64,000 nucleotides of DNA from SLNP01 sp964568875 (GTDB lineage Bacteria > Bacteroidota > Bacteroidia > Bacteroidales > VadinHA17). The position numbers and the translations under genes are program-made. Below are positions 36,859 to 45,048 of the stretch, one piece after another. The number at the start of each line of letters is the position of its first letter. Position 1 is the stretch's first letter. The stretch is taken from contig CAZMSH010000014.1 of assembly GCA_964568875.1 (NCBI GenBank), positions 1-64,000 of the forward strand. The letters are read 5' to 3'. Under the pieces are notes generated by a model. It saw only the letters and a list, made by a program, of their open reading frames with translations, did not search any database and had not been told where the DNA came from.

Positions 36859-38154
36859 ATGTATAAGAAAATAATTGTGTTAGTCTGCTGTATTCTATCC
36901 ATAAACTGTAAAGAAAGCAATAGAACTGAAATTAATGAGCAACCGGTAGAGATTTCATATCCGATGGTAATTGAGCTTGATGAAGGCTTGAGGAATACTG
37001 ATTATGAATTTGTGCTAAGTGATATTGCTGACAGTATGAGATTTATAAAACTGGAAACGGATGATAGTATTCTGTTTGGAAGGATAGAGAAGGTCGAAGT
37101 TGATGGAGATGATATATTTGTAAGCTCATATATTGGACAAAAGGAATCATACTATTTTCGTTTTAATTCCAATGGAGAGTTTAAAAACAGAGTCGGCAAT
37201 ATTGGCAGAGGTCCAGGTGAATATCTTGGAAGCTATTTCTCTCTTGATAGACAAAACAATCGTATAATAGTTTTCAGGTACCTGAATCTGAATGACTTTA
37301 TTGCTTTTTCTTACGATGGGGAATTTCTGGGTAAAACAGAGTTCCTCCCGGTAACATATGATGGTTCATTGTTTTCCATTCTTCATGGTGGCCGGTTGGT
37401 AACCCTTCAGGGATTTGCCGGCAGGGCTTCTCAGGTGCCAGATGATATTTCGACATTCAGATTGTATGATTCAATTGGCAATATAACCAGCAGTCTTCCC
37501 AGTCGACTTATTGAATACATGAAAACAGAAGGAAGTGGACAAGGAATTGTGTCGACAAATGGCGGGGCTATCACCCCCTGGGATACAGAAGCTTTTCTTT
37601 TCTCTCAATTCGATGATACTGTGTACAGCACACATGAGGACAGCATCATACCAGCATTTATTCTTGAGAAAGGAGGGTATAAACCATCTATTGACGAAAT
37701 TTTTAAACCTGGATTGAGGATGGGTCAGGAAAATAGGTTATGGGATTTTAGTCCATTTGTTATTAGAGTCAAAGACAAAGTATTTTTACGACAATTATTG
37801 AATAACGAGTTATACTTGTTTGAATTTAATATTTCTGATAAGTCAGTTCGAACAACCAGATCCAGATTAAGACAAAACTTTATGATGGGTATCCCATTTG
37901 AGGAACTCCCGGGATTCGTTGATGATGTAAGCGGAAGCGGTCGTCGGCTCTTTTATGCACTAGTTACTGGAGAGGGTGGAAGGATCGCCTACTGTGTATA
38001 TTCAGCAAATGAATTCAAGAAATTCTTTGAAAAAACTGATACGAACTCCTATTCAACTATTGACCTGGCTTCAGCACAGAGCCGGGAACAAGCTCTGCTT
38101 ATGACTAAGGTGGAAGACAATCCGGTAATTGTACTTGTTTATTTAAAGAAATGA
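36859..38154 (+). CDS. 6-bladed beta-propeller lipoprotein 4
   Basis: 431 residues from the ATG at 36859 (MYKKIIVLVCCILSINC, lipidated Cys17), preferred over an ATG 13 codons earlier. It has GNIGRGPGEYLG and ends VEDNPVIVLVYLKK. Its C-terminal half (SGSGRRLFYALVTGEGG) differs from that of propellers 3 and 5. The stop lies 23 nt before leader A3, the same distance as propeller 3 to A2, so each unit looks like a duplicated block. Confidence 0.82.
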   Translation: MYKKIIVLVCCILSINCKESNRTEINEQPVEISYPMVIELDEGLRNTDYEFVLSDIADSMRFIKLETDDSILFGRIEKVEVDGDDIFVSSYIGQKESYYFRFNSNGEFKNRVGNIGRGPGEYLGSYFSLDRQNNRIIVFRYLNLNDFIAFSYDGEFLGKTEFLPVTYDGSLFSILHGGRLVTLQGFAGRASQVPDDISTFRLYDSIGNITSSLPSRLIEYMKTEGSGQGIVSTNGGAITPWDTEAFLFSQFDDTVYSTHEDSIIPAFILEKGGYKPSIDEIFKPGLRMGQENRLWDFSPFVIRVKDKVFLRQLLNNELYLFEFNISDKSVRTTRSRLRQNFMMGIPFEELPGFVDDVSGSGRRLFYALVTGEGGRIAYCVYSANEFKKFFEKTDTNSYSTIDLASAQSREQALLMTKVEDNPVIVLVYLKK

Positions 38155-38177
38155 AAATCTTAGTCTTACGATATTTT

Positions 38178-38329
38178 CTCCTCCCTGGAATTCCCTATGC
38201 AAAGAAAGGAGGTCACCTTGAGATAGAGGTATAAATCCTGATGCAGGGGTTCCAGGCGGCTCCTGCTTCAAGTCATAGGGTGCGAAATCAGAATTTTAGC
38301 CGGTAACTCAGATAATTGGCAGGGAGGAG
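38178..38329 (+). ncRNA. Structured leader A3 of precursor 5
   Basis: Third class A copy. Closing helix CTCCTCCCTG (38178-38187) with CAGGGAGGAG (38320-38329). The second stem carries TCAAG instead of TCAGG, costing one pair. Downstream spacing to the start codon is 33 nt as in A1. Confidence 0.65.
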
Positions 38330-38362
38330 CGAGGATGACGGAGTAATTATAACTAAATTTGA

Positions 38363-38659
38363 ATGAAAATGAAAAAGATGAATATTAATCTTTCTGACCT
38401 GAGTGGCAGGGAGTTAAGTAACAGAGAAAAACTCTCTCTGCGCGGTGGTGATGAAGGAGGTGGCACCAAATGCTGCCAGTGTGCCTGTTGTTACGAAGGA
38501 GAACCTGGAGGCTCCGATTGGGATACAAATCGGGATGCTAATGCTGTCAAAGGATTGACTTCCCCTTGTGGGCTTCCCAGTTGGCCGCAAGGTTGTGTTT
38601 ATCCTGAAGCTCAACCAGAAGCCTTTTATATGGACTGGTGCGCTGCAACACCTTTCTGA
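38363..38659 (+). CDS. GG-Bacteroidales RiPP precursor 5
   Basis: 98 residues. Class A leader peptide (MNINLSDLSGRELSNREK) ending SLRGG; core DEGGGTKCCQCACCYEGEP, then SPCG, GCVY and MDWCA, eight cysteines. The DNA at the GG junction (GATGAAGGAGG, 38450-38460) is identical to that in precursors 2 and 3, marking a possible recombination point. The strongest attenuator hairpin of the array follows. Confidence 0.85.
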   Translation: MKMKKMNINLSDLSGRELSNREKLSLRGGDEGGGTKCCQCACCYEGEPGGSDWDTNRDANAVKGLTSPCGLPSWPQGCVYPEAQPEAFYMDWCAATPF

Positions 38660-38668
38660 TTACTTACT

Positions 38669-38710
38669 GATTTGGTCATCGGGCAGTATAACCTGATGGC
38701 CAAATCTTTT
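38669..38710 (+). terminator. Terminator/attenuator after precursor 5
   Basis: GATTTGGTCATCGGG (38669-38683) pairs over 15 positions with CCTGATGGCCAAATC (38692-38706; two G-U pairs), followed by TTTTAAT. Confidence 0.85.
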
Positions 38711-38746
38711 AATAAGAATTAGAGATCAAGGTAACAGGAAATTAAG

Positions 38747-40042
38747 ATGATCCATAAAGGTATATTGATTATTGCACTTATTCCCCTTTTAGGCTGTGGC
38801 CCTAATCAAAGAAAATCAAATGAGGTTTTTGAGTTTCCGGCAAACACAGGACCCTTCCATGTCAATCTGGTCGAGGGTATGCTAAATGCCTGCAATGAGT
38901 TTTTTCTTTCAGAAATTGCAGACAGCATAGCTTTTCTTAAACCAGAAGCAGCAAACGGAATTCTATTGGATAAAATAGAGCAGGTGGAGGTAGATGGGGA
39001 CAATATTTTCATTCTGTCCATGAGCGGACAAGAGGAGTTTTACATATATCGTTTAAACTCAAGAGGCGAACTGATTAACACAATTGGCAGGGTAGGCAGA
39101 GGCCCCGGGGAGTACCTGAATTGTTCATTTTCACTGGACTATTACAAGAAGGAAGTTCTTGTACACAGATGGTATGTTTTTAAGGATATTCTGAGGTTCA
39201 GTTATAATGGAGACTTCCTTGGAAGGCATCCGGTCGGAGTGATTGAGAGAGCAAGAAAGATATCAGTTCTTACCCATGGAAGAATTGCAGTTTATAATAC
39301 CGCATGGGGTGTAAGGAGTCAGATTCCTGATTCCTCTTCAGAGTTCGAGTTGTTTGATTCTGCTGGCGTTAAGAAGGATGAGGTGTCGCATCCGATACTG
39401 AAAGTTAATAAAAGTTATTATGAAAGGCTTCAGGCGGATGATTTTAACCCGGGAATTTACAGATCAGACAATGAAGCTTACCTCTACGCCAGATGGGATG
39501 ATACTATATACCATACAAAGGGAACCTCAATTGAACCAGCCTTTATTTTGGATAAGGGCAAAAACTCTGCACCAATGGAGCTGAGATATCTTAAAATGTA
39601 TAAAGATGAATACCACTATTTAGGGGAATACCTTTCAGCCAATCTGTTAGTCACGGACCGTTACCTATTCATTGAGCAGAACCTTGGGGCCACGAAATAT
39701 GTCTTCAGATTTGACAAGGCCACAGGTGAAACCGTAAGCTCACGGGAAGAATCTGCAGGCCGGCACCAGATAGGTTATCTTGAGTATAAACGCTATCCAT
39801 GGTTTACTGATGATCTGAGCGGAAGCGGTGGATGGATAGCGCCTCTGTCAAGGACTGAAAGGGACGGATCTGTTTTGGCGATCTCACATCCTGTTTCATA
39901 TTTCAAAGAAAGGTTCGGTGCCCGGGAACTGCCTGAAGGGGTTGAATTCTGTCAAAGCATGCTTGGCGCAAGACTTAAACTTCTCAATGAACTTAAGGAT
40001 GACGACAACCCTGTTATTGTGTTGATATATTTGAAAAAGTGA
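38747..40042 (+). CDS. 6-bladed beta-propeller lipoprotein 5
   Basis: 431 residues, lipobox ALIPLLGC (Cys17), GRVGRGPGEYLN, closing DDDNPVIVLIYLKK. Nearest paralogue is propeller 3 (shared TERDGSVLAI and FGARELPEGVEF-like blocks). Second nearest appears to be the orphan at 40125 (both have YLFIEQNL/YIEQNL and PWF..DLS). It follows precursor 5 and its hairpin. Confidence 0.82.
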   Translation: MIHKGILIIALIPLLGCGPNQRKSNEVFEFPANTGPFHVNLVEGMLNACNEFFLSEIADSIAFLKPEAANGILLDKIEQVEVDGDNIFILSMSGQEEFYIYRLNSRGELINTIGRVGRGPGEYLNCSFSLDYYKKEVLVHRWYVFKDILRFSYNGDFLGRHPVGVIERARKISVLTHGRIAVYNTAWGVRSQIPDSSSEFELFDSAGVKKDEVSHPILKVNKSYYERLQADDFNPGIYRSDNEAYLYARWDDTIYHTKGTSIEPAFILDKGKNSAPMELRYLKMYKDEYHYLGEYLSANLLVTDRYLFIEQNLGATKYVFRFDKATGETVSSREESAGRHQIGYLEYKRYPWFTDDLSGSGGWIAPLSRTERDGSVLAISHPVSYFKERFGARELPEGVEFCQSMLGARLKLLNELKDDDNPVIVLIYLKK

Positions 40043-40124
40043 AAGCTTTGTGATGCATCAAAACAGCCCGCAGAAATTCATTTAGAAGATAGGAGGTGTT
40101 CCTTATTAATGAAGAATGAAATAG

Positions 40125-41384
40125 ATGAGAAATTTGAGTGAGGTAAAGAGACATTTTCTTCTGACAGTTATAGTTCTACTATTATGTAATTTTGGCTGTA
40201 ACCGGGCTGGGAGGCAGAATCAGAAGAGTAATTCAAATTGTGATATACCTGTTATTGATCTGGAGGAGGGGTTACGGAATGAGGGTGATGAATTGCGGTT
40301 AAGCCAAATTGCTGACAGTGTAATATATATACCGTTACAAACCAATGGACAGCCTCTTTTGGGGACAATTTCCCATGTTGAAGTTGATGGTGACAATATT
40401 TTTGTTCAGACATCAGGTACAAGCTCAGGCGCGTATTATTACCGCTTTAATCGAAGAGGTGAATTTTTAAATAGTTTCGGAGCAATTGGACGAGGACCAG
40501 GAGAGTATTTAGCCAGCTCATTTTCCATAGATTATGACAACCAGGAATTTGTCATATTCAGGTGGTATACATCAAAGGATTTGATTTCCTATACCTATGA
40601 CGGGAAATACAAGGGCAGACTAAATGACAAGGCTGTTTATAATTCACAGAATTTCATCTGCCTTCCTGGCAGGAGGTATATATTCCAAGGCTCATTCTCA
40701 GGTCGGCAGCGTTATACTACCAGGAAACCAAACATGTTCGAAATGTATGATTCCTCAGGCACTTTGCTGGATTCAATTCCACATCCTATGTTAAGGGTCA
40801 AAGATGAGAATGCAGATTTGGATGGTGCCGGCTCCTTTTTTGGGATGTTACGAAACGGGAAAGATGTGTACCTCTATTCTGCCTGGGGAGATACCATATA
40901 TCTGGTAGATGGCGAGACTTTCAAACCTTTTGCTGTTATTGGCAGAGGCAGCTACTCGGCACCACCCGAATACAGATATAAGCGGATTAAGGGCGAAAAT
41001 CAATATCTTCTTGAATACGCCGGGGCCGGGTTTATGGTTTGTGATTCAATGTTATACATCGAGCAAAATCTTAACGACCTAAAAGTGCTCTTCAGATATG
41101 ATCGTATTTCTGGTAAAGTATCTAGTTCACATGTTAAGTCAATGGGAAAGGATCCAATTGGGTATTTAAGGTATGACCGGAGCCCGTGGTTTAAGAACGA
41201 CCTTAGTAATGATGAAAACACAACCTTTTATATCAATGTCAGAAAGAGAACCGGTAAGGAAGGTGAAATAATTGCAAAGGCGATTCCGGCGGTATATTAT
41301 TATGGAAATAAGATAAATTCCGCCAAGTCTTACGATCAAGATAATCCGGTATTAATGCTTGTCTACCTGAAAAGAAAAAACTAA
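40125..41384 (+). CDS. 6-bladed beta-propeller lipoprotein 6 (no precursor)
   Basis: 419 residues. A longer signal with lipobox LLLCNFGC (Cys25), GAIGRGPGEYLA, closing DQDNPVLMLVYLKR. No precursor gene or leader lies in the 82 nt that separate it from propeller 5, so it is either a second partner for that peptide or an orphan. A start nearer the hydrophobic segment is not available as ATG in frame. Confidence 0.78.
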   Translation: MRNLSEVKRHFLLTVIVLLLCNFGCNRAGRQNQKSNSNCDIPVIDLEEGLRNEGDELRLSQIADSVIYIPLQTNGQPLLGTISHVEVDGDNIFVQTSGTSSGAYYYRFNRRGEFLNSFGAIGRGPGEYLASSFSIDYDNQEFVIFRWYTSKDLISYTYDGKYKGRLNDKAVYNSQNFICLPGRRYIFQGSFSGRQRYTTRKPNMFEMYDSSGTLLDSIPHPMLRVKDENADLDGAGSFFGMLRNGKDVYLYSAWGDTIYLVDGETFKPFAVIGRGSYSAPPEYRYKRIKGENQYLLEYAGAGFMVCDSMLYIEQNLNDLKVLFRYDRISGKVSSSHVKSMGKDPIGYLRYDRSPWFKNDLSNDENTTFYINVRKRTGKEGEIIAKAIPAVYYYGNKINSAKSYDQDNPVLMLVYLKRKN

Positions 41385-41405
41385 AATGGTCCTAAATGGC
41401 AATCT

Positions 41406-42683
41406 ATGAAAACTGTTGGTATGGTATTTATAATTTTAATGATCTCATGTAACGCTCCTGAGAAAGATTCAGGCAAGATACCTGAGATTGCAGTACCAGC
41501 TATTGAAACTGTAGAACTGCTTTCTGCTTACGAAGCCAGGAATATTATTCCTTTAAGTCATGTGGCTAATGAGGTTGAATACATCCGGTTAGAGACAGAA
41601 AAGGGTCAAATGCTAAGAGATCCTTACATTATTGATGTAAGAGATAGTTTAATCCTATATATAGCATTCAGGCAGATTCTTGTGTTTTCAAGAAACACAG
41701 GGAAGTTTCTCTACGAAATATCCCGATATGGCAGAGGCCCGGGTGAATATATTGCCACAAGCAGAGTATATGAGTATAATGAGGGACTGTTTTATGTGTA
41801 CCTTAGGGATGTAGGTGATGGACAAAAGATCTCTAGAAGGTATGGCATTTATAATATTTATGGAGACCTTACAAATAACACAAACCTGCCAGCGAATGTT
41901 TTTACGGGGGATTCAGTTTTTGTTCTAAGTGTTTTCTGGCCGATTAACAACAGAAGTTATATAGGGTATGTGAATAACAGCACGGGTAAAAGCCCTGTTA
42001 AGCATGCGGAATTCCTTCATAATGGGGAAATCGTTAAATTTCATCCCAACTATAATATGATTGACAGTAAGGATTTTTTCAGACCCCCATTAGATGGCCC
42101 TTCAGAGTCAATCTTTTATCAATACTCAGATACTGTATGCTTTTATGAACAGCACACTGATACAGTATATTCAATTACTTCAGGGAAAGTAATTCCCAGA
42201 TTTCATATCCACATGGGAGACCTTCAGTTGCCGTATAAGTTAAAGGCAAAGCCGGATCATCGCTTTAATGAAGTCCTAAACTATTTCTACTTGTTAAACC
42301 TGAGAGAGTCCTCACGATTCCTTTTCTTTACTGTTGGCATAGACAGATACAGATATTTAGCCTACTATGACAAGAGACTAAAATCGACTCATGTATGTAA
42401 TGTCATTGATAACCTTGAATTTTACAAGTATCCAGATTACTATAGTGTAAGATGTATAGGATTTGATAATGACATCGATGATTTTATGCCGATCGGAACT
42501 AACCAGCACTTTTTTATAAATGGAAGAGATGAGTTTATCTCAATCATCCCCGCGATTGAGGTCAGAGACTGGTTTGACAAAAATCCTGATAAAGCAGAGA
42601 GGCTTGATGACAAGCTTAAAGGTTTTAACAACATAAACCCAGAAGATAACCCAATACTAGCGATAGTAAGTCTTAAGAACTAG
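41406..42683 (+). CDS. 6-bladed beta-propeller lipoprotein 7 (no precursor)
   Basis: 425 residues, lipobox IILMISC (Cys15), SRYGRGPGEYIA near residue 110, closing EDNPILAIVSLKN. It diverges from the others in the middle and lacks the DLSGSG block near the end. It is the last gene of the locus, 21 nt after propeller 6, with GC-rich repeat text beyond it. Confidence 0.75.
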   Translation: MKTVGMVFIILMISCNAPEKDSGKIPEIAVPAIETVELLSAYEARNIIPLSHVANEVEYIRLETEKGQMLRDPYIIDVRDSLILYIAFRQILVFSRNTGKFLYEISRYGRGPGEYIATSRVYEYNEGLFYVYLRDVGDGQKISRRYGIYNIYGDLTNNTNLPANVFTGDSVFVLSVFWPINNRSYIGYVNNSTGKSPVKHAEFLHNGEIVKFHPNYNMIDSKDFFRPPLDGPSESIFYQYSDTVCFYEQHTDTVYSITSGKVIPRFHIHMGDLQLPYKLKAKPDHRFNEVLNYFYLLNLRESSRFLFFTVGIDRYRYLAYYDKRLKSTHVCNVIDNLEFYKYPDYYSVRCIGFDNDIDDFMPIGTNQHFFINGRDEFISIIPAIEVRDWFDKNPDKAERLDDKLKGFNNINPEDNPILAIVSLKN

Positions 42684-42689
42684 TACGCA

Positions 42690-42930
42690 TAGCGGTGCCC
42701 GGCGTCTGGTATCCAGCATCCGGGGCGGCTACGCCGCCGCGCAGGGCAGAGAGCGCAGAGCTCCAGCCTTCGCCAAGGACCTTCGCCCAACCTATGCAAT
42801 GCTTCGGTTGGCACAGCAGGGCTATGGTCCTCGGAGAGCTTCGGCTGGCGAAGCAGGACAGAGGACACTGGAGAAACAGGTAATCTGTATTCGGTATTGA
42901 TCGTGGTGCAACAAATGCGACCCTGGCAAT
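42690..42930. repeat. GC-rich intergenic repeat region
   Basis: About 240 bp of GC-rich text after the peptide locus, unlike the AT-rich locus itself. It contains GGTGCCCGGCGTCTGG- and GGTATCCAGC-like text and inverted blocks (AGCCTTCGCCAAGG near 42764 against CTTCGGCTGGCGAAG near 42839). Overlapping short frames on both strands look spurious. It may mark the right border of the inserted locus. Confidence 0.5.
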
Positions 42931-42936
42931 CTTGCC

Positions 42937-42968
42937 TTGCTGCAAACCGGGAAATTAAACTATCTTTG
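42937..42968 (+). promoter_or_regulatory. Promoter of DUF4160/DUF2442 pair
   Basis: TTG at 42937-42939, 21-nt spacer, TATCTTTG at 42961-42968. The start codon follows only 7 nt later, so the transcript would be almost leaderless. Confidence 0.5.
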
Positions 42969-42975
42969 TATAAGC

Positions 42976-43212
42976 ATGCCAACAGTATTACTAGTAAACG
43001 GTTATAGGTTTTTTTTCTTTAGCAATGAAAGAAACGAACCAATGCATATCCATATTGAAAAGGCTGAAAAGTATGCAAAGTTCTGGATTGATCCTCTTTT
43101 TGTTGCAGTCAACTACGGCTTCACAAGTAAGGAGTTGAGAGAGATCAGTATACTAATCGAAAAGAATGAAATCCTTATAAGGGAGAGATGGAATGAGCAC
43201 TTTAGCAAATAA
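42976..43212 (+). CDS. DUF4160 family protein
   Basis: 78 residues from the ATG at 42976 (MPTVLLVNGYRFFFFSNERNEPMHIHIEKA), which is the usual opening of DUF4160; an upstream in-frame ATG lies before the promoter box and is rejected. Family function is unknown; the pair with DUF2442 is widespread and has been suspected to be toxin-antitoxin-like. It overlaps the next gene by 20 nt. Confidence 0.85.
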   Translation: MPTVLLVNGYRFFFFSNERNEPMHIHIEKAEKYAKFWIDPLFVAVNYGFTSKELREISILIEKNEILIRERWNEHFSK

Positions 43213-43429
43213 AACGACAAATGTCCTCGCTTCAAAAGTTTGGTTCACTAAGGACATGCTCTATGTACTTCTTCTGGATGGAAGGGAGATAGGAGTTCCA
43301 TTATTATGGTTCCCGCGGCTTAGACAAGCTACTGAAGAACAGCTTAATAACTGGAGGCTTATAGGAAACGGAGTTGGAATTCATTGGGATTCTCTTGATG
43401 AAGACATTTCAGTATCTGCATTGCTATAG
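43193..43429 (+). CDS. DUF2442 family protein
   Basis: 78 residues, soluble. The conserved block VWFTKDMLYVLLLDGREIGVPLLWFPRL, in parts, and the end GIHWDSLDEDISVSALL identify DUF2442. The 20-nt overlap with the DUF4160 gene implies translational coupling. Function unknown. Confidence 0.85.
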   Translation: MSTLANKTTNVLASKVWFTKDMLYVLLLDGREIGVPLLWFPRLRQATEEQLNNWRLIGNGVGIHWDSLDEDISVSALL

Positions 43430-43467
43430 TCAGCCATCAGAGTTTGCCAAACCAGACCATCTGGTGT

Positions 43468-44892
43468 TTACCTCAACTCTTCTATTATGAAAATCTCGTG
43501 CCGGCTGAAGTCGCGCCAGTACCTGATGGCGCTTTTGCGTACCAGTTCCCAGTAGATATTGCTGTCGAGGCCGTATACGAAGTTGTACTCCCTGAGCTCT
43601 GAAGCGATCTTCGCGGCAATTTCAGGCTTGAGGGTCAGCTTTATGGTTACATCCTTATATCTGAAGGTGGCCGATGGTGACGGACTCTCGCTCTCCACCA
43701 CCTCCAGCAATGCATGTCCGGGTGTCGAGCCGGTACTTACCATCAGCCCGTCGATCATACAACTCAGCGGCTGCTGCTTACCGGCGTAGGAGGTCATAAA
43801 AAACTCATCAACGCCGGTGTTGAAATACTCTCTTGCCCTGATGCCCATCTTGACACCTATTATTGCATAGACTCCCAGGTGACGGTGAAGTTCGTTGCCA
43901 AGGACTCCTGATGTCCATTCATCAATACCGTATTTCTCAATTATCTCTGTAACAAAGGGTTCGAGATCCTCAAAATAGAATGCCGGGTCTGTTGGGATAA
44001 CCCGTATTACCTGGTTACGCTCGACGGTTTCACCGCGAATCATTTTCATGTAATTTTCGTTGGCCGGTGCCCCTTCGGCAAGCTGATGAAAGGTACGTGT
44101 CTCCAATTCTTTCTCCTCAAAAAGGTCGGGGAACTGCAGCCATAGTGCCACCATCTCATCGGTGGCACGGAATGCAAATTCGTGGGAACCGGTAGCCGAC
44201 CCGAAGGTTGAAGCTGTCATTTTCCCGTAACGGGTCGGGCAGTTCTGCAGCTTGCCAAGAAGCGAGTCATCATAGAAGAGTCCACGGGCAGCGCTGATAA
44301 CCCTTAGCGGCATATCTGATGCCAGCAGGTTGGCGGCCGCATCTGTGTCAAGCTCATAATTGAATCCTGACAACTCAGCCAGAGAGTTGCTGCTCCAGAC
44401 AACCTGTTTAACCTGTTCACGAAAAGCAGGTATCCTAACCCACGCTGAATATGCCGTGTTAAGACTTCCGAGGGAGATGAATGATATTTTCGTGGGTTCA
44501 TGTTCAAGAAGGCGGGCAATCAGGTCGATGTGTCCCCCTGCTGCTGAGGGATCGAGGCCCGTCTCGTCACCGTATATCATTGAAGCGGGAACGGATAAAT
44601 TGCGGGCAGCAGGACTGCTTCCGCGGTTGATCCCAACCGGCAGTCCCTCGTGGTGAAAGGCATTCAGCATTGAGCGAACCTTTATCCATGCCCTCTCTGC
44701 GGTAAGTGCCCCTCCCGAGGTGGTTATGCCCATAACCCTTACATCGGGTGATGCCAGCAAAAGGCTGATGGCACGCATATCATCAATTCCCCCGTCGGTA
44801 TCGATTATCACATAGTGGGTTGGTTTCCAGGGGTGGGCGGCCATGGTTCCTGCGGCAAGAACCAATGAAAGCGTAAAAAGAATTCTTTTCAT
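43468..44892 (-). CDS. Nucleoside hydrolase fused to FmdE-like domain
   Basis: 474 residues with a signal peptide (MKRILFTLSLVLAAGTMA, start at 44892 rather than four codons earlier). Residues 25-300 are an IU-nucleoside hydrolase with the calcium-site motif as DTDGGIDD (family usually DTDPGIDD) and a later Asp/His region. From about 325, RHLGVYAIIGVKMGIRARE and CMIDGLMVSTGSTPGH resemble FmdE, the E subunit-like domain of formylmethanofuran dehydrogenase. Secreted to the periplasm; likely hydrolyses a ribonucleoside or relative. The role of the second domain is not known. Monocistronic, leftward. Confidence 0.7.
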   Translation of the reverse strand: MKRILFTLSLVLAAGTMAAHPWKPTHYVIIDTDGGIDDMRAISLLLASPDVRVMGITTSGGALTAERAWIKVRSMLNAFHHEGLPVGINRGSSPAARNLSVPASMIYGDETGLDPSAAGGHIDLIARLLEHEPTKISFISLGSLNTAYSAWVRIPAFREQVKQVVWSSNSLAELSGFNYELDTDAAANLLASDMPLRVISAARGLFYDDSLLGKLQNCPTRYGKMTASTFGSATGSHEFAFRATDEMVALWLQFPDLFEEKELETRTFHQLAEGAPANENYMKMIRGETVERNQVIRVIPTDPAFYFEDLEPFVTEIIEKYGIDEWTSGVLGNELHRHLGVYAIIGVKMGIRAREYFNTGVDEFFMTSYAGKQQPLSCMIDGLMVSTGSTPGHALLEVVESESPSPSATFRYKDVTIKLTLKPEIAAKIASELREYNFVYGLDSNIYWELVRKSAIRYWRDFSRHEIFIIEELR

Positions 44893-45048
44893 AACTGTAA
44901 GCAATAAACCTCAAAAATAGTCATAGCCGGCTGAAATGCCATATGCTTTATTATCATGAACGGTGTAAATATGATTTTGGTCTACTGATCGATAATTTCA
45001 TTTCTTCAAGGCAGAAGTAGTCAACCTTTATGGCAGACATTTTGTTAT

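Noticed and set aside
21541..42683. Diversity-generating retroelement
   Set aside because: Cores vary, but there is no reverse transcriptase, template repeat or adenine-directed mutation pattern; cassette shuffling explains the data.
42673..42982. Overlapping minus-strand frames of 90-100 residues
   Set aside because: They translate GC-rich repeat text, lack family features and overlap each other.
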